DNA of 64,000 nucleotides, taken from Cylicocyclus nassatus. Its lineage: Eukaryota; Nematoda; Chromadorea; Rhabditida; Strongylidae. A model generated the notes under the pieces. It searched no databases, was not told where the DNA came from, and saw nothing but the letters and a program-made list of their open reading frames with translations. Made by a program: the position numbers and the translations under genes. Below are positions 45,038 through 58,519 of this stretch, in pieces (positions within the stretch are counted from its first letter, which is position 1; every line of letters begins with the position of its first letter). The stretch lies in contig CATQJL010000112.1 of assembly GCA_958299035.1 (NCBI GenBank), positions 54,727,140 through 54,791,139 of the forward strand, given 5' to 3'.

Positions 45038-45935
45038 CTCTGCACACTAAGATAAGAGTGAATAATGTCTAAGAGTTCGCATAACTTTAAATTTCAACTT
45101 TTTTCAAGTGGACAAGCAATTTGAAATAAGTGTGTGGGGAAAGCGCATTCCGGCGTGATCATTCGCCAGGCAGATCCTATCTCCACAAAAGCAAGTTTTT
45201 CGAAACCTTGGGGTATTAGGTGCTCCAAAAGCGATTTCGCCTTTTCAAACAAACGCAATACAGACAATTCATGCAAATTCTCGAGGACTGTGAGGAACTT
45301 TTCTCGGGTCATCTCGGGAAATTCCCCTAAAGCCCTCGGGAAGTTTTGTAAATAAGTTCTCAAGAAATGAGAACTTCCCAAGGATTTTGGTTACAGAAGT
45401 TACCGAAAGTAAAAGTGGACCTGTTTGGGTGCACAGAACAGTGACATTCCTTCTTCCTCACAAAGCCACATCCTTATTTCTGGCGAATTAGTTAGAACGC
45501 AAGAACCGATGTTCTTATCATCATCTATTGTTGGAGCAGAAATTACAGCATATCGACGATTGGAAATGGCGAAATTTTTAAAATCGGTGAGTTACTCTTG
45601 AAAGCAGGTAAGTAGCATGAAAGCAAAGAGTATACAAAATAACAGAGCTGGACTGTAAGCTGACACAGTAGCAGTAATACAAAATAGCGCGGGCGGTGTT
45701 ACGGAACATTGAACAGAACGCATGGATGAAATTTTTTTAGGCTAACGCGGAACCATATTTGTTTTCCTTTTTTTTGTTCCTTTATAAAGGGTACCCGAGG
45801 GCTACAGAGGTTTATACAGGGTCATCAAAAAAAGGAAAAATGCAAAAAGAAGAAAAGAAAATGGCGCGCTCTTGAGACATGGTGAATCATAGATAGTTGC
45901 AAATGAAAAACCGTACAATAGGGTCGCATATTTAC
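45038..45935. other. No gene recognised; short repeat shared with intron 11
   Basis: AGCCCTCGGGAAGTT at about 45332 also occurs at about 35177 in the same orientation, in similar surroundings (a small interspersed repeat). No exon was seen. Confidence 0.4.
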
Positions 45936-45984
45936 TGAGGTGCCGAATCATCCACAAATTCAATTGCCGAATCATCCATTAGTT

Positions 45985-46235
45985 TTGGCGGAGAACGGTA
46001 CGGTCTGCCGCAGTTGGGATCAGGCCGAAGAGTCGGCTTTGCGCCCCGCAGCGCTAGAGATTTGCGTTGAAGATTGTTTATATTTGGCCCCATAAAAAGT
46101 AAAAGTTGCTTACAGAAAATTAGGGAAAAAGATGTGAAACATAAAGTCTGCCCCAATCGCGACCAAGCCGAACCATCGGCTGGATTTGCGCGCTCGCAGC
46201 GCTAGGGGTTTGCGCTGCATACGCGCCTGTCGCAG
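45985..46235. repeat. Tandem duplication, about 150-bp period
   Basis: The block GTCTGCC, then CAGGCCGAAGAGTCGGCT, then GCAGCGCTAGAGATTTGCG recurs, diverged, about 150 bp downstream as GTCTGCC, CAAGCCGAACCATCGGCT, then GCAGCGCTAGGGGTTTGCG. Confidence 0.75.
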
Positions 46236-46517
46236 AGAGCGAAGAGATTGAAGAGAGAAGGAAAGGGAGCGGACTAGCTAGCCGTAAACGTGGCAAGACC
46301 CTCGCGGACACGTACTCCCGCCATGTCAATGCCTGGTTGGAATTGGGACAGACTGTAATTATGGTGTGCGAGTAACAAGCAGTAGGTCACTTTGAACTTA
46401 GCGACTTGTGAAGTGCGCAACTACTCGTGAATATTACCACACTAGCTGGCTTACCCGGCTCCGCCGTATCCGGACCAAACTTGGCTCTCCTACGTTTCAA
46501 AAATGTATAGGCGATTT

Positions 46518-46545
46518 AACGCACACACACACGCACACACACACT
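46518..46545. repeat. (CA)n microsatellite
   Basis: A short run of CA dinucleotides interrupted by single CG units. Confidence 0.9.
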
Positions 46546-46685
46546 GGACGCTGTTGCGTCTGACTGAAATGATTTTTGCGTAGGAGAGGTTGTAGACGGT
46601 AAGAGGAATGAAACAAGCTCGCTAGAACGATCTTGTAAATCTGCGAAAGTAAGGTATGGTAATATCGCATGCAAAGAAAGGGAGT

Positions 46686-46727
46686 CACTGGAGACACTGT
46701 CGGCGTCTGCTGACAGTGTCCCCAGTG
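46686..46727. repeat. 16-bp-arm hairpin
   Basis: CACTGGAGACACTGTC and GACAGTGTCCCCAGTG around a 10-nt loop; one mismatch. Confidence 0.8.
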
Positions 46728-48600
46728 TTATGGATGTATGTCTTTACTGAATGCGCTTTTTGAGGCTAGGATGATAAGAACTGATGCATTGCTCTCATCT
46801 TTGAGTTTCTAGACTAGGTTTCTTTATCTTGTGTTCTGAGTTACTTTTTTATCTTCTTAGTTTAGCTACATCTAGTTACCTGCACTGTGGTATGGATTGA
46901 AGTCGATACGAGCTTAGCTTAAATTGGATCATGGAAACTCATCAGTTCATGCTATCACTTCTAAAAACAGAAAGAAACACTACATAATTTGTATATTTGT
47001 AGACAACTTGCAAGTCCAAAGTGATTTTACTCAAATCTTCTGCTTTGATTACTAATTATGGCAAGAAGTTGATCATTGTTCAAAAAAACTTGCCAATTTT
47101 GGGTCATCTTACTCTTCGACTACTTTCATAGCTGGGCTAAACTTCGATGATCAAACGGAACAAATGGTTCGGCCCATTTGCTTTGATCTCACACTGAGAT
47201 CAATTTTTTGCTGAGTGTGAAGAATAGGGTGTGAATACAAGCTGTGTTGAAATAATGCATTATCAAATATTATACGATAGCTATAAGGTGAATTTAGTAA
47301 GTAGCGGCGGTACGCATGAAGCTATTGATCCAACCCTTTTATTTGATTCTGTAACAAAGCTGTAAGTGAGGGTGACTAATTTCGGCGCATGATGACTACA
47401 TCCCTTGTAATCTCAAACATCAGCATCTAATATTTGTACTCACGAACACAGAAGAAGTCAGTGAGGAGAGCCATCGTGATTTTGTTTTCGTTGTACTACA
47501 GGCTGACTTTTGAACTTGAGTACGATTGCTCAAGGTCATGTTTTTCAATGGTAATGATTATATGTTTGTCTCAAGTTGAGTGTTTTTTCTTTATTATTGA
47601 CTATTACTCTGACTTTCTGTTCTATCGCAGACACACTTTAGTGCAATGAATAAACAAACAAATATATTATCGCCTCCTTATTTGTGGCGAGGCCAAGTGA
47701 CGAGCGCCATTACGTACAATCGCGTGCGATCAAACCCGGGGCAACATTGTTATTCAGCTAATTCGGCGTCAGCGTTTATGATAAACTTTCTTATACTTTC
47801 AAAAGATTCCTTTACTGGAAAGGGCTGATTCGAAAAGGCGTCACTTTGACTACTTTTGTGCAAAAGGATGCATTTTCACGTTTTAAGCTGCGACGTATGC
47901 TGTAAAATGTACCAGCGCCTGCGTTTTTTTGTTACTTCACTGTTTAGTGGTTGTACAGTTTGAACGTTTCTTTTAAGGTAGCCATTTTGAGTGTTTTCTT
48001 CATTCATGATTCTCGCATTATGTCTATTGATTGTTCTTCGGAAATTTCGGTTGCTGCGATTTATGGGTTCTGTCTCCTTTCACGCTTTTCTTTAATTCTT
48101 ATATCAGATATCCATGGCACCACTTTGATGATACATATTGTAATATCGCATTTTATGTTAGTTTTGTTAGTTTGTTAGTTTTGCTTTTATGTGAAGGAAA
48201 CCTTTCAAAGTTTTGAACGATAGGCTGAAAGCGTGACCATGACTGACGTTTTGCATGGCATGACCCCAACACGCTGAAATTTCAGGGTACGAATCTTAAG
48301 GTGAGGCAATATGCGGATTTTTTTCCAGTTTACCATTGTCTTCAATCGTTTTGAGGAGAGGAATTTATTGTTTCGCAATATATGTGCATATCATATCAAT
48401 CAAATAGATCATATAAAACATGAAAAGGCTGATGAAACTGATGCTGCGAAGTTTAGGACAAAATTCAGGTCACTATCAGTGTAAGAGAATTTAATGTATT
48501 AACAGAATAGGAGTCAATATTTGTGTCAGGGAAGTGAGTAATTCGGTTTGGTTATAGAAATCGTAATACAAACTCTAGACTCCAAACTCCTAAAACATCA
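46728..48600. other. No gene recognised
   Basis: AT-rich. An AATAAA near 47649 and short open frames at 47434-48216 lack any supporting exon structure. Confidence 0.4.
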
Positions 48601-50285
48601 TCCCAATGAAAATTGCTGTCCATTTTCAAACCAGGTCTCTGTCCGAATCTAAGTCGAGGTCCTGTCGCTTAACACTTACCAGCGGTGAGGTGGAGGCGTC
48701 CGAAGATTCACGTTCATATCTCCTGCTGTTCCTGTACAAAACAATTCTCTCGCGCTTCGTTCTTATCCTTCATCACGTGCTCATCCGTCTTTGGCACATC
48801 CACGGACGTTTTCCATCCAATCGAGTTCCCTATCTCACTTGTAAGAGAACCACACAACTTAGCATTTACAAGGAGTACAGGAGTACCGATTTTGCGAACT
48901 TGGTGGGGTCTTCCTTCAGCTCACTCAAGCATAGTCCGATGGGATTGAAGAAGCAGTGGTAGGGCGGAAGCCTTATCACTGCCTTCAGACACGGCGCAGA
49001 TATCCGCCCTGTGTGATGCAGCTCTCTCCCCCCCCCTTGCTGCTCCCAATGAACATCTGAAGCTGAGAATAGATTCAACGTAAGCGTACTGCGAAGAAAC
49101 GCTAGCGGTGTCATCAGCTAGAAGGTTCTTTACTGCTAATTGTGGAACAGTAACACCATTAACATAACACATTGCGCCAAAGGTAACCCTCACTTGCGGC
49201 CTTGCAAAGGAATAAGACATGTTGTATTACCTTCTCTCAATGACAAGAGTCGTATGACATTATCCGTTCTAAGATATGGGACATTATCCATTACTAAGGA
49301 TACTCCTTGCAGTATTTCGCTAAGGTACTTCTTTTTTAATCACAACCTTAAACCGCTCAAAGACGTACCGCATCATCAGCCGCTATTAAGCCTGTATGTG
49401 AATCGGTCCCTAGCAGACTGGTTTCCGACAAGTCGAATAATGGGTGCCGCTTTTCAGCCAGTCCGAAGCTCCACTGCCGTTAAGTTCGCTTCCCCTCTAA
49501 ACCTCTCGTGAATATAGTAACGTATCGCGTCACCCAATCATCGCCGTGATTCCTTAAAGCTTGATTACTCCCAAACCATCTGGCCTTCTGAACGGAAGGG
49601 GTTAATGAGGAATCGGCCTGCAAACGTATGTGCCTCCCACCCTCAATCCTGGTGATCGTTTGGGGAGAGACACCCATGAGCCACCGCGGTATCCTGTTGT
49701 CGCGCGAAAAACTGTGCTCACATTTTCTCGATCCGACCTTCTTTTTAACTCGTCAATAAACAATACTTTTGCATTCGGTATAATGGCGCGACACCTGTCG
49801 CCCAGAATAGGGTGCCCCGGAGCTTCAACACATTTGTCGACATCAGGCACAAGCATGTCCAAGCAAACACTACGCAGCAGTGAGGCGGGTTTGGATGAAG
49901 CCTGAGATATCGGTTGTCAACAACGAAATGTTCATAAATCAAACTTCACACAATTGTAGTTTATTCACTGATGATACGAGACAAACTCCCATGATCGCCT
50001 CGCGTCTGTCGACTAGAGTTAGAATTTTTGATAGGAACTTTGCTCAGCGCCAATGCTCAACAATGGGTTATTCCATGTTAAAAAGAAAATTGAAGCATGC
50101 AGGATCGTTTTTTCAACAGATTAGGATGCGCGGGGAAAGTCTAAGATTATCCTTTATTTTAAATTCTGTTAAACGCCAGGAGATTTTAATGTCTACAACA
50201 ATGCGTTCTTGGGTAGTCAAGGAAGAACGGTGTGTCAGATCTACTAATCCAGGAGTACCGTTGCCGAATAGCATACGGTGAGCGG
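48601..50285. other. GC-richer region with overlapping open frames on both strands, unexplained
   Basis: Longer frames cluster here, for example plus strand 48606-48962, 49140-49511 and 49880-50281, and minus strand 48921-49220, 49480-49677 and 49602-49862. The minus frames can be read as one decayed protein with two or three frame changes, but I see no diagnostic motif and assign no function. It may be an old transposon coding remnant. Confidence 0.3.
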
Positions 50286-53200
50286 TAGATGAGTGAATTT
50301 TTGAGCTAACGTTTTGGCAAAAGAATCATCATGACTCACAAAATATTAGGTTGGAAACTAGGTTTTGCAACTCATTCAGTAACTTTTTTCTTTCTCAACG
50401 TGGCGCACTCAAATTTTTTCATTGTTTAGGCTATGACTTAATCTACAATGAGTTAAACAGTTAAAGATATAGCATTTAGTACAAGCCCATTGAGATTATA
50501 ATTGGTTCTTTCTAGATTGAGTAGAGAAAGGCGGGAGCCACAGCTGGAGTAGAGTAAACTAGTTTAGCTCTGAATACTCAGAAAATATGTTCAATTTACA
50601 ATAAGTAGCAAAAATTCCCAGGCTTCTCTTGTTTATCTTCAACTGGCAACGCTACAAGTCAAAATTGAAGCAGTTGAGGGCTCACTCGATTACTGTTAAA
50701 GGGAAGCACAAGATTAAAAAAATACTCTTAGTGTATCTTCGTCACAACCGGTTGTTCCATTTCAGTTTCATTATGTAGCTACAATAAAAAATGCTAGGAG
50801 GCTGATTTAATACTTGACCAAAAAACAAGCAACCGTTTTCTTGGCAAGTTAATCACTCTCTACGCTCACTTTTTACATTTGTTTAGTAATCGTTGCAAAA
50901 TCCATATTGGGCTAATCTCATACTTTTGTTTTGTCAGGAAGTCTTATGACTTTGTGAAACTACTATATTGCCAAAGAAAGGCGTCAGTCAATGGCGCTAT
51001 GTGACTGCGAAATAGAGAGCATCCAATTTGACAATTTTTAGGTTCAAGTTACTTTATGCTAAGCTAACAAATTCTGGTGGAATCTAAGCGAATAAGTGAA
51101 TGTTCTTGAAAAATACGTCAAAATTTCGCGATCTTTTCGTGACTTCATGGATGCAGAAAACATGCTTCGATAATTTTCTTAAGGATATCCATTTAGTACA
51201 CGGACTTCGTACATTTTTGATGATTCTTATTGACGTTCGGCTAGTTTACGATTACGATTGTGCGATTACGCATGTAGACACATGGAACTCTACGACAAAT
51301 TGGTAATCTAGGCTTTTCACAAGTTTTTTTTACAGGCCGAACGTTTTAATAATTTCATTTTTCTGCTCTAACAAAAACTCTCTGGTACTCGGCCAATCTT
51401 TTTGTGAAAGTTTTTTACATTATGAGCAAAGCTAATAACAAAGGAGACGCAATATAAGCGTCTATGATTTTGTAATTGAGTTGCAAAGTAAATTGACCTA
51501 ACATAAGTAACAAAACTACGTTTCACGAGGACGCATTCTCTTGCCCGGTTGCACATTATAGTCTATTGTTGTCTAGTGTCGCTTACATATAATCTCTACT
51601 CTCCATATGATAGCTATGCTAAGAAAAGTCAAGACGAACCTGTAGATGTGCCTAAGTCGATAGTCTACAATGTTTTACAATGACAGTTCAACTTCAGTAA
51701 CAGACGACTGTGAAAGATATCAAAATGATATCACACCAAGTTAAGAAGAACAAAATTCGCAAAAAATAAGAAGAAAAATGTGAAGTGGCAATTGCGCCCT
51801 CGCGGGCAATATTTGATAACGACCAACTGAAAAAAATCGATGGTGAGCGCTATCAGAGATATCGCCTTGCAAATGAATGGATAAAAAACTACGACATTTT
51901 GACAAAGATATCATGAAAACCAAGAAACTTAAAAGACAAATGGGACGAAAAATAGATAAATCTTGTTATATGCAAAGAATGTAAAAAAATTCAGTCGAAA
52001 AAGTCAAGTTTTGTCAAATAAACCTAAGCGAACTTCGCAAAAAAAAGAAGGAACCTGTTTCATTTTTTCGTCACCTAATCAGCTGTTCATCGATCCTCGC
52101 CTATTTGGGCTTCGAAATCGTGTAGTTTTGTGAGTTTTGCACCGCAAAAACGCGTCAAATAAGTCCTAGAAGTTAAACATGAGCAACTTATATGCGGATT
52201 TGAGGATTCGTCTGATCCTCCTCGTTTGCACTCCCTCGATTTACCATGGGATCTACATCATTGTATCTTGGAATAAATGGCATTCTGAAGCTGGTCGTGG
52301 CATATGACCGGACGGTATTGTGACTGTACAACTGACTATTCTAACGCACGGGAATGTGCGCGGTCTCGGGTTCACCCTAGGAAGTTTTGCTAAATGACTT
52401 TCTCAAGAGAGATGAATGGGGGTTTGCTACGGACCTTAGCTTCACACTCCCGTGCGGCAGCGTTGTGATAATTATTTATTATGTAGCTATGGTTGATGGC
52501 ATAATGATGGCTGTTGCTACCGAATTTCATATATTTGTTTAGATCAAAAGCCTATCAGTGGTTTCAGTTTGGACTAAGCAGTTTGAGTGATACTCTAAGT
52601 ATATTAGGACATACCTCTAAAGATTTTCTGATTGTATGCGACCAATTTGCGTTGAAAGTCCGCACTCATTAGATAGTCATTGTGGCGCTAACGTGCAAAA
52701 ACTGAGAAGTTAAGCTGAGCTCTTGTTGTTTCCACTGAAGAATTTCATATTACTGACATGTTGCAGGAACCATCTTGTTTAAATACAACAGATCCGCAGC
52801 AACGAGTTCTCCTTCCGAGTAGAAAAGAGGCTTCAAATATCCGATTTTTTGAGTAGCAGTTGCGAAAATAGACTCTTCGAGCTGCTGAAAGGCAGTGATA
52901 AGCTAATTATAAGACATCTCGCATACTGTTGGTGAGTTAGTGAATATAACGAGTTTAACTCAACACACCAACAACCAAATGATACGACACATTCTCCATA
53001 GCAGTTCCAATTCTTTAAGGTAGCATCCCGTGAGATTTCAAGTAATTGACGGCTGAGCGAAGTGATACTAAAGCACTACAAACCTCAGTGTTGTAGTGGT
53101 GGCAGCCATCCAAAATCGAACGCACAGCAGCAGGTAGGTTGACAGAGGAGATGACGACTCAAACTGACTTGAAATTTGGCGGTATTATACTGTTGAGACC

Positions 53201-53727
53201 AGCAACTAAAACATTTTGGCGGCCCAAAAGCCAACATTGGGAGGAAGTATCCCGAGTTCTTGCCATCGCTAATGGAAGATCACGGCCCGTAGTAATCTAC
53301 CCTACCTGGTGGCATCAAAGATGCCAACAAGTTCGCGAACCTCGCGGCATGCACGTGTTTCGGGCGCAAGCTAAATATTGCTAAAATTTTCTTTTGATTA
53401 GTTTTTCTCTTTTGAACTTCTTGAACTTGACGTCTTAATCGCCATGTTTTATTGACCTTTTGCTGTTGTGTTGATAATGATTTTGATCACTTTGGATTGT
53501 TTTCTTGTTTCTCTCTTAGGAAAAAATTCTTGGGTGAGCCTTCTTCATTTAGTTCTAGTTTTGGCAACGGTCTCCTCAATAATGTAAGCTTCTGTGAACA
53601 AAAAAGCATTGATTTTAATAGTTTGACACTATGTAATACATCGAGCACAATATCTAAGCCCCAAAATGTTTTCTCACAAATATCGTTTGATCGTTTGATC
53701 TTGTGCTGTACGACCGGGCGTCATCCA
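50286..53727. other. No gene recognised
   Basis: Over 3 kb of AT-rich DNA. A short frame at 53139-53384 lacks recognisable features. Nothing was supported. Confidence 0.4.
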
Positions 53728-53963
53728 TAAGGGGCCGGGCATACTTCACGCGATTTCAGTCGCGACGCGATTTGGCAATTCGCCAGAAGTCTTCAGATCC
53801 AACACTAGCAAACTGCACATGCATAGTGTGTATAACTTACGTGGCTTGATAACATACCCCATATTCTGTACATATAGAAGGTGTTTGCAGTGAGTTATGA
53901 ACGGTTGGAATATTGCCAAATCGCGTCGCGACTGAAATCGCGTGAAGTATGCCCGGCCCTTAA
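53728..53963. mobile_element. 230-bp MITE with TAA duplication (PIF/Harbinger-like)
   Basis: TAA at 53728-53730 and 53961-53963. The terminal repeat is GGGCCGGGCATACTTCACG, then CGATTTCAGTCGCGACGCG, continuing into ATTTGGCAAT, about 48 bp and near perfect. The 3-bp TAA target and short non-coding body fit PIF/Harbinger MITEs. Confidence 0.88.
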
Positions 53964-54194
53964 CACCATCGCGATCTCAACAGGTGGAGGGTAAGCCTGG
54001 TAGGTCCAAGCCTCTCAGGACCTCCTGAAATCAACCATTTCAAACGAACTGAGACCATAAATTTCATAAAAATTCCAAAATCGTTCGAGATGAATTAAAG
54101 GCGCCATTTTAGCGGCGTTACCCGCAACTGTCCACAACGCAGTTTCAAAGACGCCGTCGGCAAAGGTGCCGACATCTGGACGTGGTAGGGACAT

Positions 54195-54530
54195 GTCGAG
54201 ATGCCGGCAGGTCGCACTCCACCAAAGACACACTATTTCGTGCACTCTCTGACCTGCCGGCAGACTGAGGACGAGACGGCATCTCAAATTTCGACGAAAA
54301 TAGATCGTGATCCTGCCGGCAGGTTCATACTTCGGGCCAAATAAATGGCAAACGAGGACATTTTTTACTTTTTTTCTTTCAATTCCTGTACTATTTCGAC
54401 AGCAAAACTAGATTGTAACACAAAAAATGGATGATTAGCCTGGCTTGGGGCTCTTCGGAGGCAGTTTGAGATTTCAGGGACCTCAAGTCGACATCAGGAC
54501 GAGCTGATGGCATGAGATGCCGGCAGGTAG
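54195..54530. repeat. Four copies of a CTGCCGGCAG-type palindrome
   Basis: TGCCGGCAGGT-type words occur at about 54202, 54254, 54312 and 54518 in both orientations, twice preceded by GAGA. They may be ends of small nested TIR elements. Confidence 0.6.
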
Positions 54531-54569
54531 GGTGGATTACTACGGGCTCATAAGTTTAATGTATCATCG

Positions 54570-54730
54570 GCTTCCAGGTTCGTGTGGAGGCGGGCTACGG
54601 AATTCCCCTGATTTCCAGGATATACTTGTTAAACCTTCCCATTACAGCATTGTATTTCTCACTATCTCGTTAAATCTATCCTTCATAATCAGGATGTCCT
54701 CAACCCGCCTCCACACGAATCTGGGAGCCG
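54570..54730. mobile_element. About 155-bp TIR element
   Basis: TTCGTGTGGAGGCGGG near 54579 is inverted as CCCGCCTCCACACGAA near 54705. The outer GGCTTCCAG/CTGGGAGCC also pair. Confidence 0.8.
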
Positions 54731-54949
54731 ATCATAGGTATTTCAGATGTTTCTTCACATATAGATTAATGATCGTGTGGTACTTGAACGGTAGTATCAC
54801 GATCTAACAACAGTTTATTACTCGTAGTTTGTTGAGCCCATATGCACGAAATTGACTGAATGCACTAATAAGTGAAGTGATCTCTATGCAAGCATCTTTT
54901 TTCCTCAGTATTCTGCGATCAATAGATGTTGTCCACCCTCTATGCCTCC

Positions 54950-56150
54950 ACTAGTGGTACACCGGTGGGTTAACGGAAGCCGCCAGGGTGGGCGGTGCCT
55001 GCGTGCAAACTCGTCATTAGTCGCCGCAAATTGCACGCCAAATGATGCCCATTCGCATTTCTTCTCATTTCTCACTCTTTTTGGACTTTTCTCATCATCT
55101 TTGGCATCATGCTATCCTTTTTTCTGCCATTTGTGTATGGTGTCTAATTCCTTTTTTTGTGATCTTTAGGCTTTCCTGTGCAGAATTAACGCTTTTGCAC
55201 ACTTGCCATTACGATTGCTGTAGATTGCTGTCACCTCACCAAAAAATTGGATATGTTTTTGCAAGAGATGTGTACTTTTGATTTCATATTCGGCTTGACT
55301 GAATCACAGATTTAGTCATTTCCAGGGCGTTTTTCTCTCTGCCTTGTTTACGGGTTACGGGTATGAAAATAAGCGAGTGGAACGTGGTTCCATTGGGAAT
55401 CGCCTTTCTTGCCAGGAATCGTTCCTCTTATTGCGCTACCCTCATCTGGTTGTCATGAACTCATAGTCAGCAATTGTTCCGCAATTCTGATGTGGGATTA
55501 AGGTAAGTTACAAATAGTTACAAATATACACATATAAACACATACACAAACATAATCAGCAAACATAGTGCACATATACACAAACAAACGTATGTAATAC
55601 ATATAAAAATAGACAAGTAACGATACATAGCACAAGCGTACTTGCAAAATGGACATTAAACGAATTAAAAGAAATGAAACTTACGCAGATGATGTTAACA
55701 GCCTCGATAACTTATAGCTTTGGTTGCGCAGACAATGTCTGAAAGCATCAGACATTTTATGTGAACATACCAACCAACGACATAAACAATGCGGAATACT
55801 AGTCGAGGACGACGGTCACCAACAAAATTCAATCATATTGCAATCAAGTAAGACAACCACACAGCTACCACAAAGCATTTGGTTTTTAAAAACGAAGATT
55901 CTGCATAAAAATAACGGAAAGCTTGTGAAGAAGGGACGCGAGATTGGATACTGAGCATAGCCAACGTTGTGCAAGATTAGTACGATGAGGAAGAAGATAA
56001 GAAAAGTCCGAAAAGTGATGAAAAATGCGAAGGAATGCGATCGGGCATTATTTGGCGTGCAACTTTCGGCGACTAGTGCAGAGGCGCGTCAACATTGCAG
56101 ACTGCACGAGTTTGCTTGCGGGCACCGCCTGGTACACCATCTAGTCTAAA
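54950..56150. mobile_element. About 1.2-kb long-TIR element
   Basis: GGCGGTGCCTGCGTGCAAAC at about 54990 and, further in, TTGCACGCCAAATGATGCCC, are matched by diverged inverse blocks at about 56030-56135 (GGGCATTATTTGGCGTGCAA, GTTTGCTTGCGGGCACCGCC). Arms are at least 150 bp. Open frames at 55042-55281 and 55724-55954 lie inside and look spurious. Confidence 0.75.
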
Positions 56151-56214
56151 ATGATTTCATAATATTTCCGTGTTCACTTTGCATCTAATTTCTTGTGATG
56201 ATTGTATAGGGTGC

Positions 56215-58519
56215 GGAAAAGTACAGCCCCTCACTTTGCCTCCTAAAAAATCTCACAGATGGAGAAAATCTGATGTTTTTAGCTTCATACATGTAGGCAA
56301 GACTTTGTGACTCCGACTAAGATAAGAAATAAAAGGAATGGTTTCCTTTTATTCAAACGAGTGATAACATCGAGCAGCATCATAGACGATGCGCCGCAGC
56401 TTTTGGGCTCAACCTTGGTCCGTAACTATACCATCAGGAGTAATTTTAACTTCAAATCTAGGTAGTATGCAGAGCATAATCTCGGGTGGCGGTCAAGAAA
56501 AACGATAGCTCTGCCAGCCGCTAGCTGCCAGCTGCTCGCGCGCGCAAAACAGCCCGCCCTCATTCATTCATGAATTTGAGAAAAATGATTTGAAATACAT
56601 TTCTTTTAGTTGAAGTTCGTTTTCTACAACAATCACAGAAGCTTACATATTTCACATGCTAAATTGAGCTCAAAACATTTCTACCGGTGTTTATGGCGAT
56701 GTGATTGCTGGTTACTTCCATCTTTAGGAAAAAGCAGAAGCCTTAACATGAAGCATATAGAAGAATAAACCTTTGGGCATTTACTGCTCCAAAATGTAGG
56801 GCCTGCGTGAGCTCGTCTGCTGCTGGGGCTGTGTACCTGTGCACCGTTTATTTACACCCTGGCACTCAGGGTGCTACTATTGCCAGCTATCGTTATTCTT
56901 GACATATACCCCATAATCTCCTCTCCAAAATTCTGTACTTATTATGGATTGACTTGAGATTTTGGCTGAACAAGAAAATTTATATCCCAAGCGAATTTCA
57001 AAAATTCACGAGAAGAGAGTAACCTGTTCTTGGTCAAGGACTTGGATCCAACCTATGGTTCGAAACTCCAGATTCAAACAAAAAGTAACAGGAATAATGA
57101 AAGGAGCATCAGGCTTTGTCTACATCGTAATTTTGAGTCACTAAACGATTGTACAGTTTCTGTGACACATATCTTAATCGCACCCTGTTGCGCCGCAGAA
57201 GCTATTAGGTTGTCTCATAAGTTTTTTCAATTTTGACTTTCCGAAGCAATAAGTCACATACTTTTCAATTCTGATTATAATGTAGGGTACCTTTCGATAG
57301 AGCAAAGCAAGCTTTACAAAATGGCTTGTATGTGCCCACACCAGCTTCAGCACATCACGAATTAGAAGCCAAAATTGAGTATTTCCGGATGCCCGAAAAA
57401 ATGAAATTTTTTTATAACTTCGTTCAAAAAAGACTTTTCATATCCTGTACTTGCTCACATCTATACACTTCACGTAAGACATCCATATATACCGTTGCTG
57501 TGTTTGCTTCTGTGCTAGCAACCGAGAAAACTAAAATTTTCAAGCTCTCAAAAAAGCGATGCTGCACTGTTCTGACATAAGTAAATGTATACTACAAGCA
57601 TTCAGGAATACATCGGTAAATTTTCAGCTCTCTGGAAGCGCTAGTTCCCGAGAAATATTGAATCTATCATAAAATACCCTAGCAAAATAAGTTGAATTCA
57701 ATATTTTTCGGGAATTAGCGCTTCTAGAATGCTGAAAATATACAGATGTATTCCTGAAGGCTTGTAGTATAGACCTTCTTATGTGAGAACAGTGCAGTAT
57801 CACTTTTTTGGGAGCTTGATAACTTTAGTTTTCTCGGTTTCTAGCATAGAAACAAACACAGCACCAGCATACATAAATATCTTATGCGGAGTGTATAAGC
57901 GTGAGCAAGTTTAGAATCTGGTAAGTCTTCTTCAAGCAAAGATATAAAAAATTTTCAATTTTTCGGGCATCCGGAAGTTGGCAGAATTCGGCTTCTAATT
58001 CTTGATATGCTGAAGCTGATGTGAGCACATACATGCCGTCTTGTAAAGCTTGCTTTGCTTTATCGAACTGTACCCTGCATTCTACTCAGAACTGAGAATT
58101 ATGTGACTTATTGCGGTAGAAAGCCAAAATTGAAAAAACTTATGAGACAACCTAATATTTCGCTGGAACATTTCCCAACTTTTCTCCTACTGCAACTGCG
58201 GTTTGGCTTCTTCCAGCATATTTCGAATACAATACATCAGTCCTTAAGCAATAGAAGATTCCCCAAATCCACTTGGAAACAAAAGAATTTTCCAAAAAAC
58301 TTCACATCTCCTTTACATTTGTAAAAGGGAGTTGCAAGATTTGATATGGGATGCGCTGCGAAAGCCAGGTGAAAATTCAGAATTTTTAAATCAATTTTTG
58401 TGAAATGCTAGATTACATTCACATCTTAAAATTTACGTCAAATTTGCCAGAAAAACCTGGGAATCACTCCGATTTTTTTGCCTTTATTTTGAGGGACAGT
58501 ACTTTTTTCGCACCCTGTA
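56215..58519. mobile_element. 2.3-kb TIR element (Tc1/mariner-type ends) carrying a nested insertion
   Basis: TA, then TAGGGTGCGGAAAAGTACAG on the left; the diverged inverse, ending GTACTTTTTTCGCACCCTG then TA, on the right. Without the nested 951-bp element the body is about 1.35 kb. No transposase frame was seen. Confidence 0.8.
57203..58157. mobile_element. 951-bp near-palindromic mariner-type element, nested
   Basis: TA, then TTAGGTTGTCTCATAAGTTT on the left; the inverse ending ACAACCTAA, then TA, on the right. The arms pair almost throughout, over about 450 bp each, meeting around 57660-57700 (GCGCTAGTTCCCGAGAAATA against TATTTTTCGGGAATTAGCGC). TIR start TTAGGTTG and the TA duplication are mariner-like. 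Confidence 0.9.

Noticed and set aside
52300..52400. GGTCTCGGGTTCACCCTAGG resembling a tRNA/SINE B box
   Set aside because: No matching A box or cloverleaf could be drawn at the right spacing, so no tRNA or SINE is called.
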